64,000 nucleotides of DNA from Kribbella qitaiheensis. GTDB lineage: Bacteria; Actinomycetota; Actinomycetes; Propionibacteriales; Kribbellaceae. Position 1 is the stretch's first letter; every line of letters starts with the position of its first letter. Position numbers and translations under genes: made by a program. Location: NCBI RefSeq assembly GCF_014217565.1, contig NZ_CP043661.1:2914001-2978000 (forward strand), given 5' to 3'. This document shows, one piece after another, positions 16,800 through 26,642 of the stretch. The notes beneath the pieces were generated by a model. That model was not told where the DNA came from, did no database searches, and saw only the letters and a list, made by a program, of their open reading frames with translations.

Positions 16800-19308
16800 T
16801 CGTCAGGGTGTGTTCGCGTTTCGCCTCGACCGCGCCCTTGGTGAAGGCCCAGGGCAGCGTCTCGCCCTTGACCCACAGGTCGGTCTGGTCGGTGTAGTTG
16901 GACGAGAACGCGTGCCCGGAGATGCCGGTCAGGTTGATCCAACGGGACTTGTCGAAGTCCGACAGGTCGACGACCATCCGCATCGACGGCGTGGCGGTGA
17001 CGGTGTAGCCCTCGGAGGCGTCCCAGCCGGTCGCGTCGACGGTGGACGAGCCGCCGCCCAGCTCGTACGGACCGCGGTTGAACAGCTTCTCGACCACGCC
17101 GATGCCGGACTTGCCCAGCGTCTGGTTCGTCAGGGTCAGCTTGTGCAGCTTGCCCCACTGCCAGCTCGAGGGCTCGCGGGCCATCTTCGTGGTGATCTCG
17201 GACCGGGCGTCGACCAGCGCCTCGCGGAGGATGTCGTCGCGGGTCTCCCGCTGCGGCGTCCCCGCCTTGTCCCACCAGCCGCTGTTCGGCTGGACGGTCA
17301 GGTTGCGCATCACCTCGAACCAGCGCGATCCGCCGTCCGGCCAGGCCGACTCCGGCAACTGGTCGTGGAAGGTGAGCGAGAGGAGGTTCCGCCAGACGAT
17401 GTTGAAGTAGGCCGCCGGCGCCGAGTCGGCCGGCTGGGTGAAGTCCCAGCCGCGTAGGGTGTCCTGGCCTTGTTTGTCGAAGTCGTCGTTGATGCCGATC
17501 TGGAGCAGGTACGGCACCAGCATCTCGGCGTTGCGGTTCTTGGTGTCCAGCTGGATCGACGCCATCGAGTTGACGTCCAGCTTGTCGACCGCGTGGATCC
17601 GGTCGAGGATCTGCTGCGACCGGTAGCCGTAGTCCCAGTCGTCGGTGAGGTGGTACTTGTACGACTTCGGCACGACCGCCTGGTTCGCGGTGACGATGAT
17701 CCCGTCGTCGGGATCGAACTCGGTCGGCATCGCCTCGAACGGGATGGTCCCGTTCCATTCGTACTTCGGGTCCCAGCCCGGCACCGGCCAATCGCCGGTC
17801 CCCGCCTTGCGGATCGGCACCTTGCCCGGCGCCTGGTAGCCGATGTGGCCCTCGCGATCGGCGTACACCAGGTTCTGCGAGGGGACCTCGAACTGGCTGG
17901 CCGCGGTCCGGAAGGCGGTCCAGTTCTGGGCCCGGTCGATCGCGAAGATCGCGTCCGCGGTCCGTCCCGGCGTCAGGGCCGTCCAGCGCAGCGCCACGGC
18001 GTACGGGACCGGGCTCTTGCCCTTCGCGGCGAGTTCACCGGTCTCCTGCTCGTCGTCGCCGACATCAGAGATGATCGGGCCGTGCCGGGACTCCCGGACG
18101 ATGATCTTCTCCTCCTCGTCCTGACCGGCGACCTTGAAGCTCTCGGTCCGGACCTTCAGCGGCTCGAGCTTGCCGCCGTACAGCGCGTTGTTGCCGTCCA
18201 GCCGCTCGAGGTACAGGTCCATCACGTCGGGATCGAGGTTGGTGAAACCCCAGGAGATCGCGCTGTTGTGACCGATGATCACGCCGGGCAGGCCGGAGAA
18301 GCTGAAGCCGGAGACGTCGAACGGGCACTGCGGGCCGAACTTGTTGCAGTGCAGCCCGACCTGGGTCCAGATGCCCGGCATCGTCGCGCCCAGGTGCGGG
18401 TCGTTGGCCAGCAACGGCTTACCGGAGGTGGTGTGCTCGCCGGAGACCACCCAGGAGTTGGAGCCGATCCCGTCGCCGCGGCCGATCAGCTGCGGCAGCC
18501 CGTTGGCCACCTTCTCGACGGTGTCGAGCGACTTCAGGAAGTCCTTGGTCAGCATCGGCCGGCGGGCCTCGTTCTCGACCGGTGCGGCGCTGAACTTGCC
18601 CTCCTCGTCCACGGAAGCGCCGGCGATGATCGGCTCATTGCGGTCGTACGGGTAGCCCGGGTACAGGCTGTTGACGTTGCGGGCCGGCTGCGTCGCCGCG
18701 AGCTTGGTCCGGTCGATCTCGTCCGCCATGTTGCCGCCGAGGTCCCAGGCCATCGCCTTCAGCCAGGCGAGCGAGTCGGCGGCCGTCCACGGCTCGGGGT
18801 GGTACTCGGCGCCCTTCAGCGACAGTACGGCGTACTCGAGGCTGAGGCCGGAGCCGGAGTGCTGGTCCAGGTACGCGTTCACGCCGCGGGCGTAGTCGTC
18901 CAGGTACTGCCGGGTGGCCGGGGTGAGCAGCCCCAGCTCCTTCTCGGCGACCTTGCGCCAGCCCAGCGTCCGGATGAACTTGTCGGTCTCCAGCGCGTCC
19001 TTGCCGAACAGCTCTGCCAGCCGCCCGGAGGTGACGTGGCGGCGGAAGTCCATCTCGAAGAAGCGGTCCTGGGCGGCCACATAGCCCTGGGCGGCGAACA
19101 GGTCGCCCGGCTTGTCGGCGTAGATCTGCGGGATGCCGTTGGCGTCGCGGACCACCTCGACATCCGCGTCCAGGCCGGTCAGCTCGACCGTCCCGTCGTA
19201 GCTGGGAAAGGAGTGACGGACGACGAAAACCCCGGTGCCGGCCACCACGAGCAGCAGGATGGCGACCAGGGAACCGCTGATGACGAGGACTCGAAGCAGG
19301 CGACGCAC
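16780..19308 (-). CDS. Penicillin acylase family Ntn-hydrolase, membrane-anchored or secreted
   Basis: About 842 aa from a GTG at 19308. The N-terminus (VRRLLRVLVISGSLVAILLL) is a signal/anchor helix. An alpha-subunit region follows (GLDADVEVVRDANGIPQIYA, AAQGYVAAQDRFFEMDF). The autocatalytic Ser is in GDGIGSNSWVVSG near residue 270 and becomes the N-terminal nucleophile of the beta subunit, with the downstream NDPHLGATMPGIW. Such enzymes hydrolyse amides (beta-lactam side chains, acyl-homoserine lactones); the natural substrate is unknown. Longer N-terminal ORF extensions lack homology-like character. Confidence 0.9.
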   Translation of the reverse strand: MRRLLRVLVISGSLVAILLLVVAGTGVFVVRHSFPSYDGTVELTGLDADVEVVRDANGIPQIYADKPGDLFAAQGYVAAQDRFFEMDFRRHVTSGRLAELFGKDALETDKFIRTLGWRKVAEKELGLLTPATRQYLDDYARGVNAYLDQHSGSGLSLEYAVLSLKGAEYHPEPWTAADSLAWLKAMAWDLGGNMADEIDRTKLAATQPARNVNSLYPGYPYDRNEPIIAGASVDEEGKFSAAPVENEARRPMLTKDFLKSLDTVEKVANGLPQLIGRGDGIGSNSWVVSGEHTTSGKPLLANDPHLGATMPGIWTQVGLHCNKFGPQCPFDVSGFSFSGLPGVIIGHNSAISWGFTNLDPDVMDLYLERLDGNNALYGGKLEPLKVRTESFKVAGQDEEEKIIVRESRHGPIISDVGDDEQETGELAAKGKSPVPYAVALRWTALTPGRTADAIFAIDRAQNWTAFRTAASQFEVPSQNLVYADREGHIGYQAPGKVPIRKAGTGDWPVPGWDPKYEWNGTIPFEAMPTEFDPDDGIIVTANQAVVPKSYKYHLTDDWDYGYRSQQILDRIHAVDKLDVNSMASIQLDTKNRNAEMLVPYLLQIGINDDFDKQGQDTLRGWDFTQPADSAPAAYFNIVWRNLLSLTFHDQLPESAWPDGGSRWFEVMRNLTVQPNSGWWDKAGTPQRETRDDILREALVDARSEITTKMAREPSSWQWGKLHKLTLTNQTLGKSGIGVVEKLFNRGPYELGGGSSTVDATGWDASEGYTVTATPSMRMVVDLSDFDKSRWINLTGISGHAFSSNYTDQTDLWVKGETLPWAFTKGAVEAKREHTLTITKPER

Positions 19309-19397
19309 GGACCCAACCGTAGAGAATGCCGCCGCGCACCCCAAATGCCGGCTCGGCCGGGTACTCACAAGTACAGGACCGTGGCCGTTGTATACCC

Positions 19398-19865
19398 ATG
19401 AACGGTGACCTCGAATATCTGCCCGTCCCGGCTCCCGCCCTGGACCGGATCCGCTGCAACGACCATGACGACTACGGCAACTCGCTGATCGCACAGAGCT
19501 CCGGCGCCGGAGCGCCGCTGAGATGCTGCCTTCGCATGTCCACCGAAGGCGAGCAGATCGCTCTGATCGCCTACCAACCGTCGCCCCTGGGTGGCCCGTA
19601 CGCCGAGATCGGGCCGGTGTTCATCCACGTCGACGAGTGCTCGGGTCCGGCCCTCTCTGGCTTCCCTTTGGACTTCCTGGACCGGCGAGCGGTCTTGCGG
19701 CCGTACGACGCCGCTGGGCTGATGCTGGACGGAGTACTGGCCGAGCCTGGCACCAGTGAGGGTGAGCTGAAGCGGCTCTTCGACGACCCGGCCGTGGAGC
19801 TGGTGCACGTCCGGAACGTGATCGCAGGCTGCTGGAACTTCTCCGTCCGCCGTTCAGTTGGGTGA
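19398..19865 (+). CDS. DUF1203-type protein
   Basis: 155 aa from ATG at 19398 (MNGDLEYLPVPAPALDRI). Recognisable features are GAPLRCCLRMSTEGEQIALI, PLGGPYAEIGPVFIHVDEC and a C-terminal HVRNVIAGCWNFSV. This pattern fits the DUF1203 family of small soluble proteins of unknown function. It has no partner gene on its strand, and its 3' end overlaps the convergent membrane-protein gene by 12 bp. No function is proposed. Confidence 0.75.
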   Translation: MNGDLEYLPVPAPALDRIRCNDHDDYGNSLIAQSSGAGAPLRCCLRMSTEGEQIALIAYQPSPLGGPYAEIGPVFIHVDECSGPALSGFPLDFLDRRAVLRPYDAAGLMLDGVLAEPGTSEGELKRLFDDPAVELVHVRNVIAGCWNFSVRRSVG

Positions 19866-22098
19866 CGGGCTGCTGGGCGGAGAGAGCTCGTAGACCTGGA
19901 CAGTGCCGGCACCGAACCGCCAGTGGGACCGGAGTGAGGACGGCGGCTGGGACACCTTCGTGTCGTATACCAGCCAGCGCACGCCGTACTTCATCCACAG
20001 GTAGTCCAGTGCCGGCTTGGCCGGGTCGTGGAACGCCTTGTCGTTGAGTGCGAGGAGCGTCGGTCCCAGAAGGGCCCGTTCATGGCGTTCTTGCTGCTCT
20101 GCGCACTCGGCGTATAGGCCCAGCCCTCCACGAGGACCCTGCGTTCGGCGTACGCGGACAGCCAGAAGTTGCGGGTGTCACAGCGCGCCGGGTCGTACGC
20201 CGGCATGCAGTGTGAGTTGGTGGCGAGCCGGTCGGTGACCGCCGAATGGTCGCGGATGTAACGCGCGGCCTCGGCGCCACCGTCCGGCACCTGCCGTCTG
20301 GGGTGACGACAGTCAGGCTTCTCCGGGCCGGCGACGCACACCCTGTCGCCGACTGTGGTCACCACGGTCTCCGGCAGGGCGACGCCGACCACGCCGAAGA
20401 CGACGAGTACGCCGAGGCCTAGCGCCAGCGGCCGGACCTTCCAGCTCTCTGGAGCCCTGCGCAGGAGGAGGGCGATGATGGCCGCCGCCAGTAGGGCCGT
20501 CAGCCAGGGCCCGATGACCTGCAGGCTGACCAATGCGATGCCCTGACTCTTGAACGGCCTGTCCGGGGTCGCCGCGCTGAGGATCTTGGCCAGTACTGCG
20601 CCGGTCGCCAGCGCCAGAACCATGCGAGGCAGGGCGACCCGGAAGCGGACCTTGTCGAGTAGCAGCGTCAGACCCCAGGCAGAGCCCGCGATAGCGATCG
20701 GGAAGGTGGCCCTGACGAAGTAGAGCTGGCTGAAGCCAGGGTGGCGCAGAAGGGCGCCCGCTGCGACACCGGCGATCAGGAACCCGATCATGAAGACCGC
20801 TACCGGGTCCTTCCATCTGCGCTTCTGCAGGAAGGCGATCATGCCGATGCCGGAGATCGCCCAGGAGACCAGGAGCGTGGCGCCCGTAGTACCGAGGACT
20901 ACTGCTGCTGCGGCATGGCTGCTGTAGTGGCTGCCGAAGCCCACCTTGGTCGCGAGCGCGCGGAAGCTCTGCCCTGGCGACAGGCCGATGCCCGACGAGC
21001 CTGCGCTGAACAAGACGACTTGAGCCAGGGCCAGGGCGAGCAGTACGACTGCGGCGAGCCCAAGGTGGGTGCGATTGAGCTTGCGGGTCGTGACCAGCTG
21101 TACTGCGATCACCAGCCCTACGGCGGCGACCAGGATGGGGACGAAGGATGCTTTGGCTCCTGCCAGTCCAGCGATTCCTACCGCTAGCAGCATCCAGTTG
21201 CCTGGTCGTCTGTCGCCGCGAAGCAGGCAGACGACCAGCCAGACGACCGGGATGGCGAGGACGACAGCGAAGGCGTGGGTGAGGCTGTACATGAGGACGG
21301 CGCTGGAGTACGGAGCCTGGCTGATCAGCTCGCGTCCACCCCAGCCGTAGACGTCGAAGCTGGTGACGATCAACAGGAGCCAGCCCCCAAGGGGCCGCCC
21401 CAGGGTCGCTTGGCCAACTTGGTGGCGAGTGCTGCGACCGACAAGATCGGCAGTAGTGCGCACAGCATCGGGAAGAGCCGTCGGAGCAACACGTCCATCT
21501 CGATGCCGGTCTGCCAACTGGTCGCGGCCACCTCGGCATGCAGGAACCAGTGGTAGTTCAGGGACTGGCCGATGACGTACGGGATCTCTCCCGGCAGGTG
21601 GTTCTTCAGCTCGCCGGCCAGCGCCAACTGGTACGACATGTCGCTGTACTGGAACGCGGCGTCCGGGAAGGCGATCGGTTCGATGGCGAGCCCGTTGCGG
21701 GTGATCACCCACAGGCCGAGCACGGTCGCGGCTGCGATGGACCACGCCCACCAGGCCGGCATCGGAGCGCCCTTGGTCAGCCAGTTGGTTCGCAGTACGG
21801 GCACTGCTACGAACGCGACCAGGGTGGCGGCGGGGACGACCAGCGGCAGCAGCGGTAGGCCGATGGCGCGGCCGGGGATGTAGGTCAGGATCGAGAGGGC
21901 CAGGCCGATGCCGGTGCCGAAGGCGAAGTCGGCCGCGAATCCGTCGACGTTGCCGCGCGACCGGCGCCAGATGAGCATTCCTGGCATCACGATGCCTGCG
22001 CCCAGGTAGAGCGAGAAGAGCAGAACCGCGCGCCAGGCGGTGTCGTAGCCGGCCAGCAGCAGGCACGCTGCCGCCCAGACCAGCACGCCTGGCGTCAC
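19854..22098 (-). CDS. Polytopic membrane protein, GT-C-like; two frameshifts
   Basis: After two single-base corrections the minus strand encodes about 750 aa with a dozen or more hydrophobic helices. An extracytoplasmic segment near the N-terminal third (SDMSYQLALAGELKNHLPGE, then YVIGQSLNYHWFLH) resembles loops of GT-C glycosyltransferases. The C-terminus is a soluble domain ending in AGTVQVYELSPPSSPSPN. Each break is a missing base, near 21383-21396 (GGGGCC nearby) and near 20070-20085. The GTG at 22098 (VTPGVLVWAAACLLLAG) is preferred; an ATG at 22206 is in frame. Function is not assigned; the length is consistent with two restorations. Confidence 0.6.
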
Positions 22099-22317
22099 TC
22101 TAAGTATTCGTTTCGGGCCGTTCCCCGGTCCCCACCCCAGTGATCCCACGTTGGGAAGACGCCTTCGACCCGTTTCTGGGTTGCTTCGGCTGCAGTTTCC
22201 TGCCAAAACTGGTCCATACCAACAAGCGTTCAGGCAAGAATTGGAATACTTCGGGCCCGTGGCGCATTATTAGCAGTCGTGTAGTAGGAGTGCCAGCGGC
22301 CCTGAAGGGAATCAAAC

Positions 22318-22716
22318 GTGCCGACGTACCAGTACCAGTGCACCGAGTGTGGCAACTCGCTCGAGGTCCGGCAGAGCTTCACGGACGATGCGCTGACGGT
22401 CTGCCCGAACTGCGACGGCGCGCTGCGCAAGGTTTTCAACGCGGTCGGCGTGGTCTTCAAGGGCTCCGGTTTCTACCGGAACGACAGCCGCTCGACCGGC
22501 ACCAGCTCGGTGCCCGCCAAGAGCGAGTCCGGTTCGAAGAGCGAGTCTGCTTCGTCGTCGTCCTCGTCCGACTCGGGATCCTCGTCGTCGAACGGGTCGT
22601 CGTCCAACGGCTCCTCGTCCAACGGGTCTTCGTCGAACGGGTCGTCTTCGTCGAGCTCGTCCGGCGGTTCCTCGTCAAGCGGGTCGGGCAGTTCCAGCAA
22701 GACCAGCGCGGCCTGA
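22318..22716 (+). CDS. FmdB-type zinc-ribbon protein with Ser/Gly tail
   Basis: A 132-aa protein with GTG start: PTYQYQCTECGNSLEVRQSF, then VCPNCDGALRKVFNAVGVVF. The two CxxC pairs form the FmdB/CxxC regulatory zinc ribbon. From about residue 57 it becomes almost pure Ser, Gly and Asn in short repeats (NGSS four times). The tail is probably disordered. The family is often adjacent to mscL and to the SAF gene in actinomycetes, as here. Its molecular role is unknown. Confidence 0.85.
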   Translation: MPTYQYQCTECGNSLEVRQSFTDDALTVCPNCDGALRKVFNAVGVVFKGSGFYRNDSRSTGTSSVPAKSESGSKSESASSSSSSDSGSSSSNGSSSNGSSSNGSSSNGSSSSSSSGGSSSSGSGSSSKTSAA

Positions 22717-22799
22717 TCCAGGCCGCCGCATTCAGGTCACCGGGGGGCCCTGTGGATAACGGGGCCTGACCTACCGGAGAAACTCGTACCTTCTCTGGC

Positions 22800-23429
22800 A
22801 TGAGCCGATCCCACTCCCTTCTTCGCGACCTCCTCAAAGCCGTCCGCTGGCACCGCCGGCTCCTCGCCGGGCTGTCCGCGGCCGCTGCCGTCTACTTCGC
22901 CTTGGCCGCGGTATCTCCTGACCCGCCGCCGACAGTCGCAGTGCTGGCCGCCGCACGCGACCTCCCCGGCGGAGTCGTGCCAACCAGCGGCGACCTCCGC
23001 ACGCTGCACCTACCAGCCGGAGCTTTGCCGACCGGCGTACTACGCCCCGGCGCCGACCTCGCCAAACGAGTCCTGGCTTCCCCAGTGCGATCCGGCGAAC
23101 CGCTGACGGACGCCCGCTTCCTCTCCCCCAACACCCCCGGACCAGGCCTAGGCGCCTATCCACTCCGCCTCGACGACGCCGACATCGTGGCCCTCCTCCG
23201 CGTCGGCGACCGGATCGACCTCTACGCCGCAACCAGCACCGGCGCGGACTCAGCCGCCCTACTCGCCGACGGAGTCCGCGTAATCGCCCTCCCCGACACC
23301 CGAGCCTCACCCACCACCGGAGCCCTGGTAGTCATCGCCGCCTCCCCCGACACGATCGCCCACCTGGCCCAAGCCACCACCAACACTCGCCTCACACTCG
23401 CCCTGACCGGCCCACCCACCTCCTCATGA
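22800..23429 (+). CDS. SAF-domain membrane protein (CpaB/RcpC-like)
   Basis: 209 aa: an N-terminal basic segment and membrane helix (WHRRLLAGLSAAAAVYFAL), then a SAF domain (VAVLAAARDLPGGVVPTSGD and VLASPVRSGEPLTDARFL), then a C-terminal beta domain (VGDRIDLYAATSTG). CpaB/RcpC proteins stabilise Flp-type pilus secretins. Standalone actinobacterial versions, such as this one beside fmdB and mscL, have no proven function. The assignment to the fold is firm; pilus involvement is not, because no tad genes are near. Confidence 0.82.
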   Translation: MSRSHSLLRDLLKAVRWHRRLLAGLSAAAAVYFALAAVSPDPPPTVAVLAAARDLPGGVVPTSGDLRTLHLPAGALPTGVLRPGADLAKRVLASPVRSGEPLTDARFLSPNTPGPGLGAYPLRLDDADIVALLRVGDRIDLYAATSTGADSAALLADGVRVIALPDTRASPTTGALVVIAASPDTIAHLAQATTNTRLTLALTGPPTSS

Positions 23430-23547
23430 CTCTTTGTCACATCTCGGAGGCTGCGGCGCGGTCCCTCGCCTGCACGGCCCGATGGTCCTACCTTTTGCGC
23501 ATAAGAACGCCGAGGGTCCCACCAGGTCCCAATCGTGGAGGCACGGA

Positions 23548-23931
23548 ATGCTCAAGGGCTTCAAAGAATTCATCATGCGCGGGAACGTCGTAGACCTAGC
23601 GGTCGCCGTCGTGATCGGCGCGGCCTTCGGCCAGGTTGTGACAGCGATCGTCAATGGACTCATCAATCCGATCGTTGCCGCCATCTTCGGCAAGCCGAAC
23701 CTGGCGAACGTGATGACCTTCACCATCAACAAGGCGGATTTCTCGATCGGCCTGATCCTGCAGGCAGCGCTGAACTTCCTGTTCGTCGCGGCGGCGATCT
23801 ACTTCCTGATCGTGATGCCGCTGAACAAGCTGGCCGAGCGTCGCGCCCGCGGCGTCGAGGTGGAGCCGGACCCGCTGACCACCGACCAGCAGCTGCTGAC
23901 CGAGATCCGCGACTCGCTCCGCCGCCCCTGA
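23548..23931 (+). CDS. mscL: Large-conductance mechanosensitive channel MscL
   Basis: 127 aa from ATG 23548 with a good GGAGG eight bases upstream. MLKGFKEFIMRGNVVDLAVA is the conserved N-terminal helix and first membrane segment (AVVIGAAFGQVVTAIVNGL), followed by the second (LNFLFVAAAIYFLIVMPLN) and a cytoplasmic helix. It opens under membrane tension to release solutes in hypo-osmotic shock. Alternative upstream starts are unnecessary given the Shine-Dalgarno. Confidence 0.97.
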   Translation: MLKGFKEFIMRGNVVDLAVAVVIGAAFGQVVTAIVNGLINPIVAAIFGKPNLANVMTFTINKADFSIGLILQAALNFLFVAAAIYFLIVMPLNKLAERRARGVEVEPDPLTTDQQLLTEIRDSLRRP

Positions 23932-23991
23932 TCTTCCCGTCTCCAAAGCCATTGCGATCTTCAGGTGGTCGCGATGGCCTGGTGACTACCG

Positions 23992-24028
23992 CCGAGGGTG
24001 GGACGGATTTTCTACGTCCCACCCTCGG
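23992..24028. terminator. Bidirectional hairpin terminator after mscL
   Basis: Perfect 14-bp stem CCGAGGGTGGGACG (23992-24005) with its complement at 24015-24028 and a 9-nt loop. It lies between mscL (+) and a truncated acetyltransferase (-), whose last codons form one arm. Confidence 0.8.
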
Positions 24029-24185
24029 TCGGGTACTGCAGCCAGATGTAGTTGATGGGCTGTGGTTCGTTCCACTCGGCGGCTAGTAGCTCGTCGACAG
24101 GCTGGAAGCCCAACCGTAAGCACGTCTTGATCGCCGGCTCGTTGTCGGGCCGGACCCGACCAACTACTACGCGCGAATCAGCCAG
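24012..24185 (-). pseudogene. GNAT acetyltransferase, C-terminal scrap
   Basis: About 55 residues read as the end of a GNAT protein: RVVVGRVRPDNEPAIKTCLR, LGFQPVDELLAAEWNEPQ, ending QYPTEGGT. The acetyl-CoA loop and everything N-terminal is missing, and the reading frame upstream enters the neighbouring hydrolase gene. It is therefore a remnant left by deletion. It shares its end with the mscL terminator hairpin. Confidence 0.7.
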
Positions 24186-24802
24186 ATCGGTTCGCGAACG
24201 CCACGATCGCGGCCACCAGTGCCTCTCGATGCGGCGGGAAGCCGGGCGTTGGCGGCTCGGGACACCCCGGCAGTTCACGACTCCCCGGGATCAGCCCCAG
24301 CAGGGCGTCTACCGTCTTGCGTTGATGCGACGGATTCTCCGGCACCGACGGCAGCACCGCCACCGGAATTCCCAGCCCGGCGAGCTCCTGGTCAGCAACT
24401 CCACGCAACGTCTCCCCCGCGAGCAGCCCGTCGGCCACAGCCTCGGAAGCACCTCGCCCGACCAGGCCCCGCCCGGGTCCGCTCGTCGACGGACGAGTCT
24501 CCGCCGGTCCCCGGCCATGCCAGCAGCAGTTGGCAGACGGCTGCCGGGTAGGTCAGCGCCAATCGCGCGGCCACCGAGCATCCGTTCGAGGCGCCGACCA
24601 GCATCACCGGCCGGCTGGGAAGGAGGCCACCGAGCTCATCGACCTCTTGGGACCAACTGAGCGCCCGGCGTGGACGATCGGGCGCGATCACCGTCATGCC
24701 TGCCGCTTCGAGGCCCGCCACGATCCGCGGCGTACGCCAGAAACCGGCTGCGTCCATGGCTTCCCACAGCCCGCCATGGACTAGGAACAGCTCGGCCGTC
24801 AT
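24178..24802 (-). CDS. Small alpha/beta hydrolase, one-base frameshift
   Basis: The N-terminal part reads ELFLVHGGLWEAMDAAGFWR, TVIAPDRPRR and VMLVGASNGCSVAARLAL, with the nucleophile elbow GASNG. After an extra base at GGCCCC 24465-24470 it continues GLVGRGASEAVADGLLAGE and ends in a helical tail (LVAAIVAFANRSG). The lid and histidine region is short. The substrate is unknown. The ATG overlaps the TGA of the 47-aa ORF upstream, so the two are translationally coupled. Confidence 0.7.
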
Positions 24803-24942
24803 CCGTGGTGCGGCGGAACCTCGCGGAGGATGCGCTCATCGTCGTCGTCGCCGCGCGGGTCGGTCTCGCCCCAGGTGCGAGGGTCGTCGTCGCGCGTCTG
24901 CTCGGGCAGCAGCGGTTCGTCGTCTTCGTACGGGCTCGTCAT
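24799..24942 (-). CDS. 47-aa highly acidic small protein
   Basis: From the ATG at 24942, with GGAGGT directly in front, the minus strand encodes MTSPYEDDEPLLPEQTRDDD, then PRTWGETDPRGDDDDERILR and EVPPHHG. About a third of residues are Asp or Glu. The stop overlaps the hydrolase start (ATGA). Codon positions are GC-rich and no internal stop occurs, so it is a believable gene though too short for routine calling. Similar short acidic ORFs are common in actinomycetes. Its function is unknown. Confidence 0.55.
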   Translation of the reverse strand: MTSPYEDDEPLLPEQTRDDDPRTWGETDPRGDDDDERILREVPPHHG

Positions 24943-24968
24943 ACCTCCAGATTACGGGAGGCGCGGGC

Positions 24969-25655
24969 TCAGTCCTGCCCTGGGATTCGGGGCAGACCGC
25001 GCTGCTGCTGGCCTTCCAGCTGACCCTGCGTCTGCCCCGGTGCGACCTGCGGTGCCGTCGCGGCCTGGATCAGCGGCGCGATACCCGGCTCGCTCTGCCA
25101 GCGATTGGCCCCGAGCACGGTCCACGCGGTCAGTACGGACAAGGTCGGAGCCGAGAGACCGCCGAGGCGCAGCGGTTCCGCGTTCTGGAAGCCGAACGTG
25201 ATGGTCCAGTTGGCCGGATCGGGATAGAACTCCTGCACCGAGTTGTAGTAGAAGCTCAGCCAGCCACGGGCCGGGAGATGGCACATCAACCGGTAGTTCG
25301 TCGCGATCGTCGGCACCTCTTGCAGGTCGCGCCAGAGCAGTTGCATGTCGCGACGCGCGGCAGCCTTCCGGCCGGCGTTCATCGCGGCGTTCGCTGCCAT
25401 CAGGCCGAGGACCATGCCGGGCCTGCCGAAGAAGACGCCGCCGCTCTGGCTGTAGCGCCCGCTGCCGCCGTAGAGCCGCGCGTAGTGCGCAGGTGCCTGC
25501 AGATAGGCGACCTCTCCGTGCTCCAGCACGATGCCGTACAAGGTCAGCGCCTGCGGTGCGTTCCCGGCGATCAGCCAGCGCGCCCAGTCCTGCCCGAGTT
25601 GCCACTCCTCGCGCTCTCTCTCCGCGAGGTTGGCCGCATCCTTCTTCTTGCCCAC
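24969..25655 (-). CDS. Conserved hypothetical protein (228 aa)
   Basis: The protein starts MGKKKDAANLAEREREEWQL and contains a stretch of small hydrophobic residues (MVLGLMAANAAMNAGRKAAA), then WRDLQEVPTIATNYRLMCHL and WLSFYYNSVQEFYPDPANWT. It ends with a Gln/Gly-rich tail. No recognisable domain or signal peptide is present, and it appears soluble. It precedes the acidic small ORF and hydrolase on the same strand (27 bp gap), so it may head that transcription unit. I do not recognise a function. Confidence 0.65.
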   Translation of the reverse strand: MGKKKDAANLAEREREEWQLGQDWARWLIAGNAPQALTLYGIVLEHGEVAYLQAPAHYARLYGGSGRYSQSGGVFFGRPGMVLGLMAANAAMNAGRKAAARRDMQLLWRDLQEVPTIATNYRLMCHLPARGWLSFYYNSVQEFYPDPANWTITFGFQNAEPLRLGGLSAPTLSVLTAWTVLGANRWQSEPGIAPLIQAATAPQVAPGQTQGQLEGQQQRGLPRIPGQD

Positions 25656-25855
25656 GTCCGTCCTTCCGTCGACTGCCCTTCCAGATCATCCCAAACGGGC
25701 GGCCCGAACAGTCCGCACACGTTACAGAACTGCTGCTATTGACACTCGATCCGGCCCGTGACCGGATAGACGCCGCGCCGTGACAGTACCTACACGGCCA
25801 GTGAGACGCAGGTCGAGCATCATGGGACTCCTTGCCAACCCGGAAGGACCGAGTC

Positions 25856-26473
25856 GTGAGTGCATCAAGGACACGGGGCCTCATCGGAGCATCGATCGTC
25901 GTAGCCGTCCTCGGAATCACCGCCGCCTGCGGTAACGAGGACGCTGCCTCCCCCGGTGCCCAGCCCACCGAAACGCCGACCACCACCGGCACCACACCAA
26001 CCCTGCCCACCGCCACCCCGCCCACCCCCAGCGGAACGCCGAGCATGGACTGCCCCGACACGATCGCCTCGGTGAAGACCGCCGTGGAGAAGTCCGTCTG
26101 GGGCAAGGGCTCAGCCAAGTCCGCCTTCCACCCGGTCAGTGTGACCATCTGCCAGTACGACCCGACGGCGACCGGTCAGGCCTACGCCAGTGTCCAGACC
26201 AAGCGGATGGCGACCAAGGCGACCGACCTGTTCGCTCTCGTCAACAGCGCGAAGCCAGTGGCCGACAAGCCCAACATATGCACGAAGGAGCTCGGCCCGA
26301 CCTATGTCCTGCGGTTCACCGACAACGACCGCGGGGTGCTCTCCTACGCGGCCGAGGCCTTCGGCTGCCGCCGCCTGGTGGCGACTTCTCTGGAGGGCCA
26401 GGGCAAGCCCGGCGAGCTCGCTTCGCCGCGGCAGGTCTCACCCGAACTGATCAAGTCGCTCGGCCTGCGCTGA
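25856..26473 (+). CDS. Putative lipoprotein (DUF3558-like layout)
   Basis: 205 aa from a GTG at 25856 with GGAAGG upstream. The signal peptide ends in the lipobox LGITAAC, followed by a Thr/Pro-rich linker and a globular domain (CPDTIASVKTAVEKSVWGKG, ICQYDPTATGQAY, AFGCRRLVATSLEG) with several cysteines that may pair. Exported lipoproteins of this kind are abundant in actinomycetes. No enzymatic motif is seen. A 17-bp repeat starts at its stop codon and a hairpin follows. Confidence 0.75.
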   Translation: MSASRTRGLIGASIVVAVLGITAACGNEDAASPGAQPTETPTTTGTTPTLPTATPPTPSGTPSMDCPDTIASVKTAVEKSVWGKGSAKSAFHPVSVTICQYDPTATGQAYASVQTKRMATKATDLFALVNSAKPVADKPNICTKELGPTYVLRFTDNDRGVLSYAAEAFGCRRLVATSLEGQGKPGELASPRQVSPELIKSLGLR

Positions 26474-26515
26474 CCCTGCCCCTGCGCTGATCCTGCCCCT
26501 GCGCTGATCCTGCCC
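26465..26515 (+). repeat. 17-bp tandem repeat at the stop of the lipoprotein gene
   Basis: Three near-identical 17-bp units beginning CTGCGCTGA at 26465, 26482 and 26499. The first unit contains the gene's own stop, and each later unit also supplies a TGA. Probably slippage-generated. Confidence 0.8.
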
Positions 26516-26558
26516 CGGACGCGCCCCCCGAAGCCGTCCGGGCCGGGGTCATCCGCCT

Positions 26559-26595
26559 GCCTTGCGGGTCGCCCTCTGGTGTCGACCCGCAAGGC
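26559..26595 (+). terminator. Hairpin terminator after the lipoprotein gene
   Basis: 13-bp perfect stem GCCTTGCGGGTCG (26559-26571) with its complement at 26583-26595 and an 11-nt loop, between the lipoprotein gene and the next plus-strand CDS. Confidence 0.75.
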
Positions 26596-26642
26596 GGGTG
26601 CCAACTCTTGCCAGCACCCACCGCCGCCTGCACGCTGACCGA

